Assembly: GCF_014649755.1 (NCBI RefSeq)
Contig: NZ_BMTQ01000015.1
Coordinates: 62,001 to 126,000 of the forward strand
DNA from: Streptomyces litmocidini
Lineage (GTDB): Bacteria; Actinomycetota; Actinomycetes; Streptomycetales; Streptomycetaceae
Length of the DNA stretch: 64,000 nucleotides
Reading direction: 5' to 3'
A program made the translations under genes and the position numbers. The notes under the pieces were generated by a model. That model was not told where the DNA came from, did not search any database, and saw only the letters and a program-made list of their open reading frames with translations. This document shows positions 57,231 through 64,000 of this stretch, piece after piece (position 1 is the first letter of the stretch; each line of letters opens with the position of its first letter).

Positions 57231-59349
57231 CCGCCGGCTCCGCGCCGGGCCGGTTCCCTCCGCGGTCGCCGCCCTCCGGATCGTGGTGCCGGAGCGAGCT
57301 CGGCCACCAGACCGCGGGGCCGATGTCCCGGGTCAGGGCCGGAACCAGGAGCGACCGGACCACGAGGGTGTCGAGCAGGACGCCGAAGGCCACGATGAAG
57401 GCGATCTGGACCAGGAACGCCAGCGGGATGACGCCCAGCGCGGCGAACGTGGCGGCGAGGACGACACCGGCCGAGGTGATGACCCCGCCCGTGGCGACCA
57501 GGCCGCGGCGCACGCCCTCCCGCGTGCCGTGGAGCAGCGTCTCCTCGCGCACCCGCGACATGAGGAAGATGTTGTAGTCGACACCGAGGGCGACCAGGAA
57601 GACGAATCCGTACAGGGGGACGGCCGGGTCGGTCCCGGTGAACCCGAAGACGTGCTCGAACACGAGCGCGGAGACTCCCAGCGTGGCCAGGAAGTTGAGC
57701 CCGACCGTCGCCACCAGCAGGACGGGCAGCAGCAGGGAGCGCAGCAGGCCGACGAGGATCACCAGGATGATCGCCAGCACGACGGGGACGATGAGCGCCC
57801 TGTCCCGTTCGGCGGTGACCTGGGTGTCGTACCGCTGGGCGGTGTAGCCGCCCACGAGCGCCTCGCCTCCCGGCACGGCGTGCAGGGCGGCGCGAAGGCG
57901 CCCGACGGTGTCCTTGGCGGCGTCGGAGTCCGCTGCGTCCGCGAGGGTGACGTCGATCCGGACGCGCCCGTCCGCGACGAGCGGCCGCGTGGTGCCGGGG
58001 GCGGCGAGGAGGACGGCGGAGTCGACCCCGTCGACGGCCCGGGCGGCGGTGCGCACCTCCTCGGCGGCCGTGTCGGCGGCGATGACGACGGTGGGGTTGC
58101 CGGCGCCGCCGGGGAAGTGCGCGCTCAGGCGCTCCTGGGCGGCGACGGACGGGGCGTCCTTGACGAAGATCTCGTCGAGCGGGACGCCCTTCGAGTCGAG
58201 CGCGGGAGAGAAGGCGGCGCAGACGAGCAGGGCGGTGAGGGTGGTGGCCCAGACCTTGCGCGGGGCCCGGTCGACGAGGGCCGCGACCTTGCGCCAGACG
58301 GGGTGCGCGTCGTCCCCGGTGACCGCCTTGGGACGGGCCGGCCAGTACGCGGCCCGCCCGAGGAGGACCAGGGCGGCGGGGAGGAACGTCACCGCGCTGA
58401 GGAGGGCACAGGCGATGCCGATGGCGCCGACGGGGCCGAGCGCCCGGTTGTTGGTGAGGTCGCTGAGCAGCAGGGCGAGCAGACCGAGCGCGACCGTGGC
58501 GGCGCTGGCCGCGATCGGACCGAGGGACTGCTTCAGGGCGGCGCGCATGGCCGGCACCCTGTCCCCGTCGCGGGCGCCGAGTTCTTCCCGGTAGCGGGCG
58601 GCCAGCAGGAGGGCGTAGTCCGTCGCGGCGCCGATGACGAGGATGGACAGGATGCCCTGCACCTGGCCGTCGACCCGCACGATGCCCCGGTCGGCCAGGA
58701 CGTAGACGACGGCGCAGGCCAGACCGAGGGCGAAGACGGCACCGACGATGATCAGCAGCGGCAGCAGGACGCTCCGGTAGACCAGGAGCAGGATCACCAG
58801 GACGGTCACCAGGGCGACGACGAGGAGGAGGCCGTCGATGCCGGCGAAGGCGTCGCCGAGATCCGCCTGCGTGGCGGCGGGGCCGGCCAGCCACGTCTCG
58901 GTCCCCGGCACGGCGGACGCCGCCGCGTCGACCTTCTCCAGTACGGCGGGCAGCTCGTCACCGAGGTCGGGGCGGAGCTGGACGATGCCCCGCAGGGCCC
59001 GGCCGTCCTCGGACGGGAACGCCGGGGAGGGCGCGCCGACCACTCCTTCCGTGCCGTCGAGCGTCGCCAGGGCCTTCGTGGCGGCCGCCCGGGCCGACGG
59101 GGCGAGGCGTCCCCCGCCCTCCGCCGTCCAGACGACCAGGGCCGGCAGGGTCTTCTCCTGGCGGAACGCCTCCTGCTGCCGCAGGACCAGGGTGGACTCC
59201 GCGGTGCGGGGCAGGAAGGCGGCCTGGTCGTTGGTCGACACTTCGCCGAGCTTGCCGGCATAGGGGCCGAGTCCTCCCCCGACGGCGAGCCAGACGACGA
59301 GAACCAGCAGCGGCAGCAATCTGCTCGCCCACCGCGGGAATGCGGACAT
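57214..59349 (-). CDS. MMPL/RND-family transporter
   Basis: The 711-residue protein has the MmpL layout: an N-terminal helix (WASRLLPLLVLVVWLAVGGG), an outer domain with FLPRTAESTLVLRQQEAF, five helices including the IGAATDYALLLAARYREEL proton-relay segment, a second outer domain and a repeat with VALGVDYNIFLMSRVREE. These proteins export lipids, siderophores or drugs using the proton gradient. It is encoded downstream of a MarR gene on the same strand, and TTGATTATCTCAA, a MarR-type site, lies 28 bases upstream of its start, so it is probably drug- or phenol-inducible. Confidence 0.93.
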   Translation of the reverse strand: MSAFPRWASRLLPLLVLVVWLAVGGGLGPYAGKLGEVSTNDQAAFLPRTAESTLVLRQQEAFRQEKTLPALVVWTAEGGGRLAPSARAAATKALATLDGTEGVVGAPSPAFPSEDGRALRGIVQLRPDLGDELPAVLEKVDAAASAVPGTETWLAGPAATQADLGDAFAGIDGLLLVVALVTVLVILLLVYRSVLLPLLIIVGAVFALGLACAVVYVLADRGIVRVDGQVQGILSILVIGAATDYALLLAARYREELGARDGDRVPAMRAALKQSLGPIAASAATVALGLLALLLSDLTNNRALGPVGAIGIACALLSAVTFLPAALVLLGRAAYWPARPKAVTGDDAHPVWRKVAALVDRAPRKVWATTLTALLVCAAFSPALDSKGVPLDEIFVKDAPSVAAQERLSAHFPGGAGNPTVVIAADTAAEEVRTAARAVDGVDSAVLLAAPGTTRPLVADGRVRIDVTLADAADSDAAKDTVGRLRAALHAVPGGEALVGGYTAQRYDTQVTAERDRALIVPVVLAIILVILVGLLRSLLLPVLLVATVGLNFLATLGVSALVFEHVFGFTGTDPAVPLYGFVFLVALGVDYNIFLMSRVREETLLHGTREGVRRGLVATGGVITSAGVVLAATFAALGVIPLAFLVQIAFIVAFGVLLDTLVVRSLLVPALTRDIGPAVWWPSSLRHHDPEGGDRGGNRPGAEPAVKQGA

Positions 59350-59376
59350 GAGGACTCCCCGAGAGTATCTCGACAG

Positions 59377-59389
59377 TTGATTATCTCAA
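59377..59389. promoter_or_regulatory. MarR-type operator before the MMPL gene
   Basis: TTGA-TTATC-TCAA at 59377-59389 is an inverted repeat matching the core TTGA-CTATC-TCAA of the operator at 3483-3503. It is flanked by TATCTCGA (59366-59373) and TCGAGAGATA (59393-59402), which form a second, outer dyad. Confidence 0.65.
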
Positions 59390-59588
59390 TGATCGAGAGA
59401 TATTGAAGCACGGACCGTTTCGGACAGCGTCGGGGGAGGTGCGGGCACCGCGCCCCGGTCGACCACCATGTCTTCCGCACACCGGTCCGACTTGGATGCG
59501 ACTCCGGGAAACCCGCGTCCGCCGCCCCGGTCTCACCGGTATGGCGGCACAGCTGCGGAGCCGACCGGGTGAACCGTGCCGGGCGGGG

Positions 59589-60077
59589 TCAGCCGCGGGG
59601 AGCGCGCAGCTCGCCGAGCTCCTCGTTCAGCGCGTCCAGATAGCGCAGGACGACCGCGAGTTCGTCCTGCGTGAAGCGGCCGCGGGCGCGCTCCGCCGCC
59701 TGCGCGAGCGGCAGGAAGTGGGCCCGCGCCGCCGCCCGGGCTCCCTGGACGTAGTGGATGCGCACCACGCGCCGGTCGTCGTCGGCCCTGCTGCGCCGGA
59801 TGTGGCCGGCCTTCTCGAGCCGGTCGAGGCAGGCGGTCACCGCGCCGGAGGTCAGGCCGAGGTGCTCCCTCAGCAGGCCGGGGGTGGCCGTGTCGGGGTT
59901 GTCGAGCACGAACGAGAGCGCGTGGACGTCGGTGGGGTGCAGGTTCTCGGTGGAGGCGAAGCCGTGGACTAGACGGTTCATCTCACCGATGGTCCGGCGC
60001 AGGGCGACCGCGAACTTCTGCGGATCGGCCCCGCTCCCGTCGTCCGTCACGCTCTCCCCCACATGCCCGTCGTCCAC
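59589..60077 (-). CDS. MarR-family regulator of the MMPL exporter
   Basis: The 162-residue protein has a MarR winged helix: LHPTDVHALSFVLDN, then GLLREHLGLTSGAVTACLDRLEKAGHIRRSRADDDRRVVRIHYVQGA. It lies upstream of an MMPL gene (240 bases between stop and start) with an operator in between. It would repress the exporter until a phenolic or drug ligand binds. The start is the ATG at 60077; an internal methionine at MNRLVHG would shorten it. Confidence 0.88.
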   Translation of the reverse strand: MDDGHVGESVTDDGSGADPQKFAVALRRTIGEMNRLVHGFASTENLHPTDVHALSFVLDNPDTATPGLLREHLGLTSGAVTACLDRLEKAGHIRRSRADDDRRVVRIHYVQGARAAARAHFLPLAQAAERARGRFTQDELAVVLRYLDALNEELGELRAPRG

Positions 60078-60170
60078 GCGGCCAGCCTATGCGGAGGTCG
60101 GAGGGAACACGGAATCAGCCGCCCCGGGCCGGCCGTCCGCGGCGGGTGCGGGCCGGTGGGCCCCGGAGCC

Positions 60171-61088
60171 TCAGGCCCGATCCGGCACGTCGCCGGCCGA
60201 GCCGGTGGCGGAGCGGTCGAGCGACGCCGCCTCGATGCGACCGCCGGGGCCGAGCAGACCGGTCTGGTCGAACGTGGATTCGCTCATGAGGCGCGGCAGT
60301 TCCCGACGTGACAGCAGGTCGACGGCGAGGGGGAAGAACGGGCGTGCGGCCTGGGCGAGCCTGAGCCACGGCGGCGCGTAGACGGAAGGAGAGCGGCGGT
60401 CGACCCCGCGGGCGAGCCAGGCCGAGACCCGGTCCACCGGGTACACCCGGCGCGCCGGGGCGGGCATGTGCCCCCGCAGCTCCCGGAGGACCGCGTGGCG
60501 GTCGGCGTCGCGGATCATGTCGGTGTCGGTCCAGTGCAGGTAGGCCACGCCCACGGCGACGCCCGTGTGGGCCACTTCGGCGCGGAGGGAGCGCGCGAAG
60601 GCCTCGGCTCCGGCCTTGGAGGCGCAGTAGGCGCTCATCATGGGCGCCGCGCCGAAGGCCGCCGTCGAGGCGACCTGGAGGAAGTAACCGCGCGTGGCGC
60701 GCAGTCCGGGGAGGAAGGAGCGCGCGGTGATCGCGCTGCCGATGAGGTTCACCTCGACGACACGGCGCCAGGTCTCCGGGTCGGAGCTCTCGAACGGGCC
60801 GCCTTCGGCCACGCCGGCGTTGGCGACGACCACCGACGGGGCTCCGAGGTGCCGGGCCACGTCGTCCGAGGCCCGGCGCATGGCGGCGTCGTCGGTGACG
60901 TCCACCTCGACGACGTGGCTCTCCACGGGAAGGGTCCTGGCGACCGACTCCAGCGTGGCGGTCTCGCGGCCGAGCAGGGCCACGCGCATCCCCCGTTCGG
61001 CGAACCGGTGGGCCAGGCCGGCGCCCAGCCCGCGGGCGGCTCCCGTGACGACCGCGGTACGTCCCCGCAGCTCCCGTGAATGGTTCAT
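60171..61088 (-). CDS. Short-chain dehydrogenase/reductase
   Basis: The 305-residue protein has TAVVTGAARGLGAGLA, NAGVA, catalytic Ser in LQVASTAAFG, YCASKAGAEAF for Tyr-x3-Lys, and a C-terminal extension with PPWLRLAQAARPFFPLAVDLLSRRELPRLM, a pattern that I associate with SDRs in which the last helix may touch the membrane. Similar SDRs follow epimerase-SRPBCC genes in actinobacteria. It reads in the same direction as the upstream fusion gene, 192 bases away. Confidence 0.9.
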   Translation of the reverse strand: MNHSRELRGRTAVVTGAARGLGAGLAHRFAERGMRVALLGRETATLESVARTLPVESHVVEVDVTDDAAMRRASDDVARHLGAPSVVVANAGVAEGGPFESSDPETWRRVVEVNLIGSAITARSFLPGLRATRGYFLQVASTAAFGAAPMMSAYCASKAGAEAFARSLRAEVAHTGVAVGVAYLHWTDTDMIRDADRHAVLRELRGHMPAPARRVYPVDRVSAWLARGVDRRSPSVYAPPWLRLAQAARPFFPLAVDLLSRRELPRLMSESTFDQTGLLGPGGRIEAASLDRSATGSAGDVPDRA

Positions 61089-61280
61089 GGCGGCCTCCGT
61101 GGGGGGCCGGACGCGGAGCGCCCGACCCGTCGAGGGTGGTGATCGGCCGGTGCCCCTGGGAAGAGCGGGCGACGGGTGCGTCCGGCCCGCGGTGTTCGTC
61201 GTCCTCCAGGTGCTTCCCTCCGGGGCGGTGGACCGGATGCGCGGGGGCGCCCTCCTCCGGCGCCGGAGGCCACCCGTCGT

Positions 61281-62795
61281 TCACGGTGTGTCCCGCCGCC
61301 TGCTCTCCGTCTCGGCGGTCCGGGCGATGTTCCTGGCCATGCCGCCGAAGACCACGGCGTGAAAGGGGGCCACGCTCCACCAGTACGCCTGCCCCGCGAG
61401 GCCCCGGGGGTGGAAGAGCGCCCTCTGCCGGTACGACGTCCGGCCCTGCTCGTCCCGGTCGACGGCCATCTCCAGCCACGCGAGCCCCGGCAGGCGCATC
61501 TCCGCCCGGAGGCGCAGCAAACGTCCGCGGTCGATCTCCTCGACGCGCCAGAAGTCCAGCGCGTCACCGACCCGGAGACGCGCCGCGTCCCGGCGCCCCC
61601 GGCGCAGCCCCACTCCCCCGACGAGCCGGTCCGCCCATCCCCGGACGGCCCAGGCGAGCGGGAAGGAGTACCAGCCGTTCTCCCCTCCCACCCCCTCGAT
61701 GACCCGCCACAGCGACTCCGGGCTCGAGTCGACGGTGCGCGACCGTTCGTCCGTGTAGAGGCTGCCGCCCGCCCAGTCCGGGTCGGTCGGCAGCGGGTCG
61801 CTCGCCGCCCCGGGCGGCGAGGCGGAGGACCAGCGGGTGGTGACCCGGGCTTCGCGCACGCGGCGGAGGGCCAGCCGGAGGGACTCCTCGAAGGGGAGGG
61901 GCACTCCGGGGCCGTCCGGGACGTACCGGACGATGTCGTTCTCGGTGCGGACCACCTCGTGCCGGAGCGATTCGGTGAGGGGCCGGGCCAGGGAGGCGGG
62001 GACGGGGGTGACGAGGCCGATCCAATGGCTGGACAGCCGGGGCGTGAGGACCGGCACGGGGACGATCAGGCGCTTGCGGAGCCCGGCGACCTCCGCGTAC
62101 CGCTCCATCATCTCCCGGTACGTGAGCACGTCGGGGCCGCCGATGTCGAAGGTCCGGTTGACGTCCGGGGGCATGCCGGCGCTCCCCACCAGGTACCGCA
62201 GCACGTCGCGGACCGCGATGGGCTGGACCCGGCTGTCGACCCAGCTGGGCGTGACCATGACCGGCAGTCGCTCGGTCAGGTACCGGAGCATCTCGAAGGA
62301 GGCCGATCCGGAGCCGATGACGACGGCGGCCCGCAGGACGGTGGTGGGGACGCCCGAGTCGAGGAGGACGCGGCCCACCTCGGTGCGGGAGCGCAGGTGG
62401 GGCGAGAGCTCCTCCTCCGGCACTCCGCGCGGGGCCAGTCCGCCCAGGTAGACGATGCGCCGCACCCCGGCGGAGCGGGCTTCGGCGGCGAAGGTGCGGG
62501 CGGCGAGCCGGTCGGTGTCCTCGAAGTCCGCCGTCGAGCTCATGGAGTGGACGAGGTAGTAGGCGACGTCGACGCCGGCGAGGGCCGCGCGGAGGCTCTC
62601 GGCGTCGGTGACGTCGCCGCGCGCGGTCTCCACGCGGTCGGTCCAGGGGAAGTCGCGGAGCTTGTCCGGGTGCCGGGCGAGACAGCGCACGGAGTGGCCG
62701 CTGTCGAGCAGCTCCGGCACGAGGCGGCCCCCGATGTAGCCGCTCGCACCGGTGACCAGGCAGCGGGCGCCCTCGGACGGGGTGGGAGTGTCCAT
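61281..62795 (-). CDS. NAD(P)-binding epimerase/reductase fused to an SRPBCC (DUF2867) domain
   Basis: The 504-residue protein starts with an extended SDR domain (ARCLVTGASGYIGGRLVPELLDSGHSV, GDVTDAESLRAALAGVDVAYYLVHSM, IVYLGGLAP) and ends with a DUF2867 domain (PESLWRVIEGVGGENGWYSFPLAWAVRGWADRLVGG, DFWRVEEIDRGRLLRLRAEMRLPG). The fused type is found in actinobacteria and proteobacteria, often near photolyase, desaturase and MerR genes. The reaction is unknown. The ATG at 62795 is supported by length; no strong ribosome site is present. GTACA-N5-TGTAC lies 31-45 bases upstream. Confidence 0.87.
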   Translation of the reverse strand: MDTPTPSEGARCLVTGASGYIGGRLVPELLDSGHSVRCLARHPDKLRDFPWTDRVETARGDVTDAESLRAALAGVDVAYYLVHSMSSTADFEDTDRLAARTFAAEARSAGVRRIVYLGGLAPRGVPEEELSPHLRSRTEVGRVLLDSGVPTTVLRAAVVIGSGSASFEMLRYLTERLPVMVTPSWVDSRVQPIAVRDVLRYLVGSAGMPPDVNRTFDIGGPDVLTYREMMERYAEVAGLRKRLIVPVPVLTPRLSSHWIGLVTPVPASLARPLTESLRHEVVRTENDIVRYVPDGPGVPLPFEESLRLALRRVREARVTTRWSSASPPGAASDPLPTDPDWAGGSLYTDERSRTVDSSPESLWRVIEGVGGENGWYSFPLAWAVRGWADRLVGGVGLRRGRRDAARLRVGDALDFWRVEEIDRGRLLRLRAEMRLPGLAWLEMAVDRDEQGRTSYRQRALFHPRGLAGQAYWWSVAPFHAVVFGGMARNIARTAETESRRRDTP

Positions 62796-63234
62796 GCGCT
62801 GATCCGTTTCACCGATGGCCGTGGCGTACACGCCTTGTACCGCTTCTTCGTCGCCTTGGGGGCACCCGGATGCGGGACCGCCCCGCCCCTCGGTTCGCCT
62901 CCGGAGGGCGCGCCTTCCGGGGACGTCGAGGTGCGTGCCTTCCGGGGGACGGTGCGGCGCGTGCCTTGCGGAGGCCGTCGGGGCGGGACGCTCCTGAGAC
63001 CCCGTGCGTCGCCGGGCCTCCCTTTCGCATCGTTTGCGCGTCGCAAGGCGGACGTCAGGTCCGGTGCGATCCACGGGGTCGCGGCGGGCGCCGTGGCACG
63101 TCGTCCGGGCGCCTCCCCCACCGCGGTGCGGTCCTGGGGCCGGCGGTACGGCGACGGCCCTGCCGTGCGTGCGGACGGACGGCACCGGCGGTGGAGCCCT
63201 TCGGACGTCGCGATGCCCGAGGAGACGTGCCGGC
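62796..63234. other. Intergenic stretch with a MerR-type fossil
   Basis: No intact gene lies between the epimerase promoter and the sigma factor stop codon. It contains a MerR HTH remnant and a palindromic element, both annotated separately. Confidence 0.5.
62826..62840. promoter_or_regulatory. GTACA-N5-TGTAC element
   Basis: GTACA (62826-62830) and TGTAC (62836-62840) form an inverted repeat 31 bases upstream of the epimerase start. TGTACA-type half sites are known for light-responsive LitR/CarH/PplR MerR proteins; the adjacent MerR fossil makes the match worth noting. Confidence 0.4.
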
Positions 63235-63300
63235 TCACGGCGTCGGGCGTCCCGCCCGCCGAGGCGGCGCGGGTGGCCCGGCGGGCACGCCCGCTCCCGG
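63048..63300 (+). pseudogene. MerR-type (LitR/CarH-like) HTH fossil
   Basis: One plus-strand frame encodes an almost complete MerR HTH: HGVAAGAVARRPGASPTAVRSWGRRYGDGP, then RADGRHRRWSPSDVAMPEETCRLTASGVPPAEAARVARRA. Functional members read LRxWERRYGLGPxRxxxGGHRRY, which identifies the LitR/CarH branch with the VPPAEAAR linker. The B12-binding domain that should follow is missing; instead the sigma factor gene overlaps on the other strand. There is no good start codon. It is therefore a remnant of a light-dependent regulator. Confidence 0.6.
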
Positions 63301-63954
63301 GACGGCGCGCCCCGCCGGGCGACCGGACCGGACCGGTCGGCCGTCGACCGCGGCGACCGCGAGGCTGTGGCGCATGCGCTGGAGGCCGCGCCGCGCGTGG
63401 CTCTTGACCGTGCCCAGGGGCATGCCGGTGCGGTCGGCGATCTGCGTCTGGGTCAGATCGGCGAAGTAGGCGAGTTCCAGGACGTCGCGCTGGACGCGCG
63501 GCAGCCTGGCCAGTTCCTCGGTGACGACCATCCGGTCGAGGACCCGGTCGGACCGCTCGGCCGCCCGGGCCTCGTGCTCCAGCGCGGCGCCGAGGGTCGC
63601 CGCGAGTTCGGCGCGACGGGTGCGGGCGGTCAGCGCGTCGGCGACCTTCCGGCGGGTGATGCCGGTGAGCCAGGCCGGCAGGGTGCCGCGCTCGGGGCGG
63701 AAGCCGGTCCGCCCGCGCCACGCGGCGACGAACACCTGCTGGGTGACGTCCTCGGCCTCGCGGGGGTCCCCCAGCGCCCGTGCCGCCAGAGCGTGGACCA
63801 GGCGGCCCCAGCGCCGGTACGCAGCGGCCAGGCAGCGCTCGTCGCCGCGTACCAGGCCGTGGGCGATGCGGTCGTCGCCGTCTTCGAGCGGCGTGTGGCC
63901 GGGGTGCGGGTCCGCGGCACCGTCGAGGTCGCTGGTGATCCGGTGTGCGGTCAT
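63235..63954 (-). CDS. ECF-type RNA polymerase sigma factor
   Basis: The 239-residue protein has sigma region 2 ([68 protein letters not shown]-like) and region 4 ([48 protein letters not shown]). The C-terminal 40 residues are Pro/Arg/Gly-rich and lie over the MerR fossil. No anti-sigma gene is adjacent. The ATG at 63954 has GGAGG about 8 bases upstream. Its neighbours (MerR/LitR relic, epimerase-DUF2867, SDR) suggest a LitS-like light- or stress-responsive sigma factor (inference). Confidence 0.9.
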   Translation of the reverse strand: [239 protein letters not shown]

Positions 63955-64000
63955 GGCGCTTCCTCCCACGGGTGGCGGCACGGGTTTCCGCCGGGGCGTG

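Noticed and set aside
56617-59406. A 929-codon plus-strand frame
   Set aside because: It is antisense to the MMPL gene and frame-shifted over the lactone oxidase; residues are low-complexity Gly/Glu/Asp/Val.
1-64000. tRNA, rRNA, insertion sequences and attachment sites
   Set aside because: No tRNA-like T-loop in cloverleaf context, no transposase or integrase motifs, and no flanking terminal repeats were found by reading.

Overview
The window is very GC-rich, dense actinobacterial DNA and most probably comes from a Streptomyces chromosome. The evidence is a WhiB-like iron-sulfur regulator, a GvpL/F gas-vesicle protein, an SCO2400-type zinc-ribbon protein, a DUF6458 membrane protein, many GTG starts, many small regulator/enzyme pairs and a secreted M4 protease. 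There is no rRNA, tRNA, CRISPR array, insertion sequence or phage gene. At least seven decayed or fragmentary genes, several short tandem repeats and no housekeeping cluster suggest accessory or chromosome-arm DNA; this placement is inference.

Region by region. 1-8.1 kb: a partial membrane protein, a WhiB-like protein, an orphan GvpL/F, a glutathionyl-hydroquinone reductase, a divergent MarR/old-yellow-enzyme pair, an FAD monooxygenase with its TetR, and a disrupted SIS-domain gene. 8.1-16 kb: a YbdK-type ligase, small membrane proteins, a histone-H1-like DNA-binding protein beside a 15-bp tandem repeat, an HTH regulator, an M4 metalloprotease and a mannosyltransferase fossil. 16-22.3 kb: a flavohemoglobin coupled to a pyridoxamine-oxidase-fold protein, then a nitrilase/permease operon divergent from a TetR. 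22.6-24.7 kb: a lower-GC island of two overlapping genes that both carry the HxD...H...R pattern of 2-oxoglutarate/Fe(II) oxygenases, next to a perfect 32-bp palindrome. 24.9-32.6 kb: SnoaL/TetR pair, FKBP, small proteins, a VOC protein, a P-loop ATPase with TPR repeats, and a secreted cysteine-rich peptide. 32.7-45 kb: a multiply frameshifted gene, DUF6458, MscS channel, SnoaL-like protein, Fic-like toxin-antitoxin pair, SDR, SpoIIE-type phosphatase fossil, amidase, CxxC-less thioredoxin-fold protein, EF-hand protein and a second GCS2 ligase. 44.3-50.7 kb: a phosphoesterase/MFS/propeller operon convergent with an SDR/SRPBCC/FAD-desaturase operon. 51-60 kb: SDR with a truncated LysR, SCO2400-like protein, TetR, an alanine-racemase-fold enzyme divergent from a sugar-lactone oxidase, and MMPL with MarR. 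60-64 kb: SDR, an epimerase-SRPBCC fusion, a MerR (LitR/CarH-like) HTH fossil and an ECF sigma factor.

How the genes work together. The recurring design is a local repressor beside a redox or transport gene, with the operator visible as an inverted repeat in the shared promoter: MarR/OYE, TetR/monooxygenase, TetR/nitrilase-permease, TetR/SnoaL, TetR/racemase-oxidase, MarR/MMPL. Two MarR loci 56 kb apart share the core TTGAYTATCTCAA. Many enzymes handle flavins, quinones, NO or oxidised substrates, so the window reads as a stress and detoxification region. The right end, with an ECF sigma factor, a LitR-like HTH relic and SDR/SRPBCC/desaturase genes, resembles pieces of a light-responsive locus, but without phytoene synthase or photolyase genes. 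The most unusual element is the island with the paired predicted dioxygenases.
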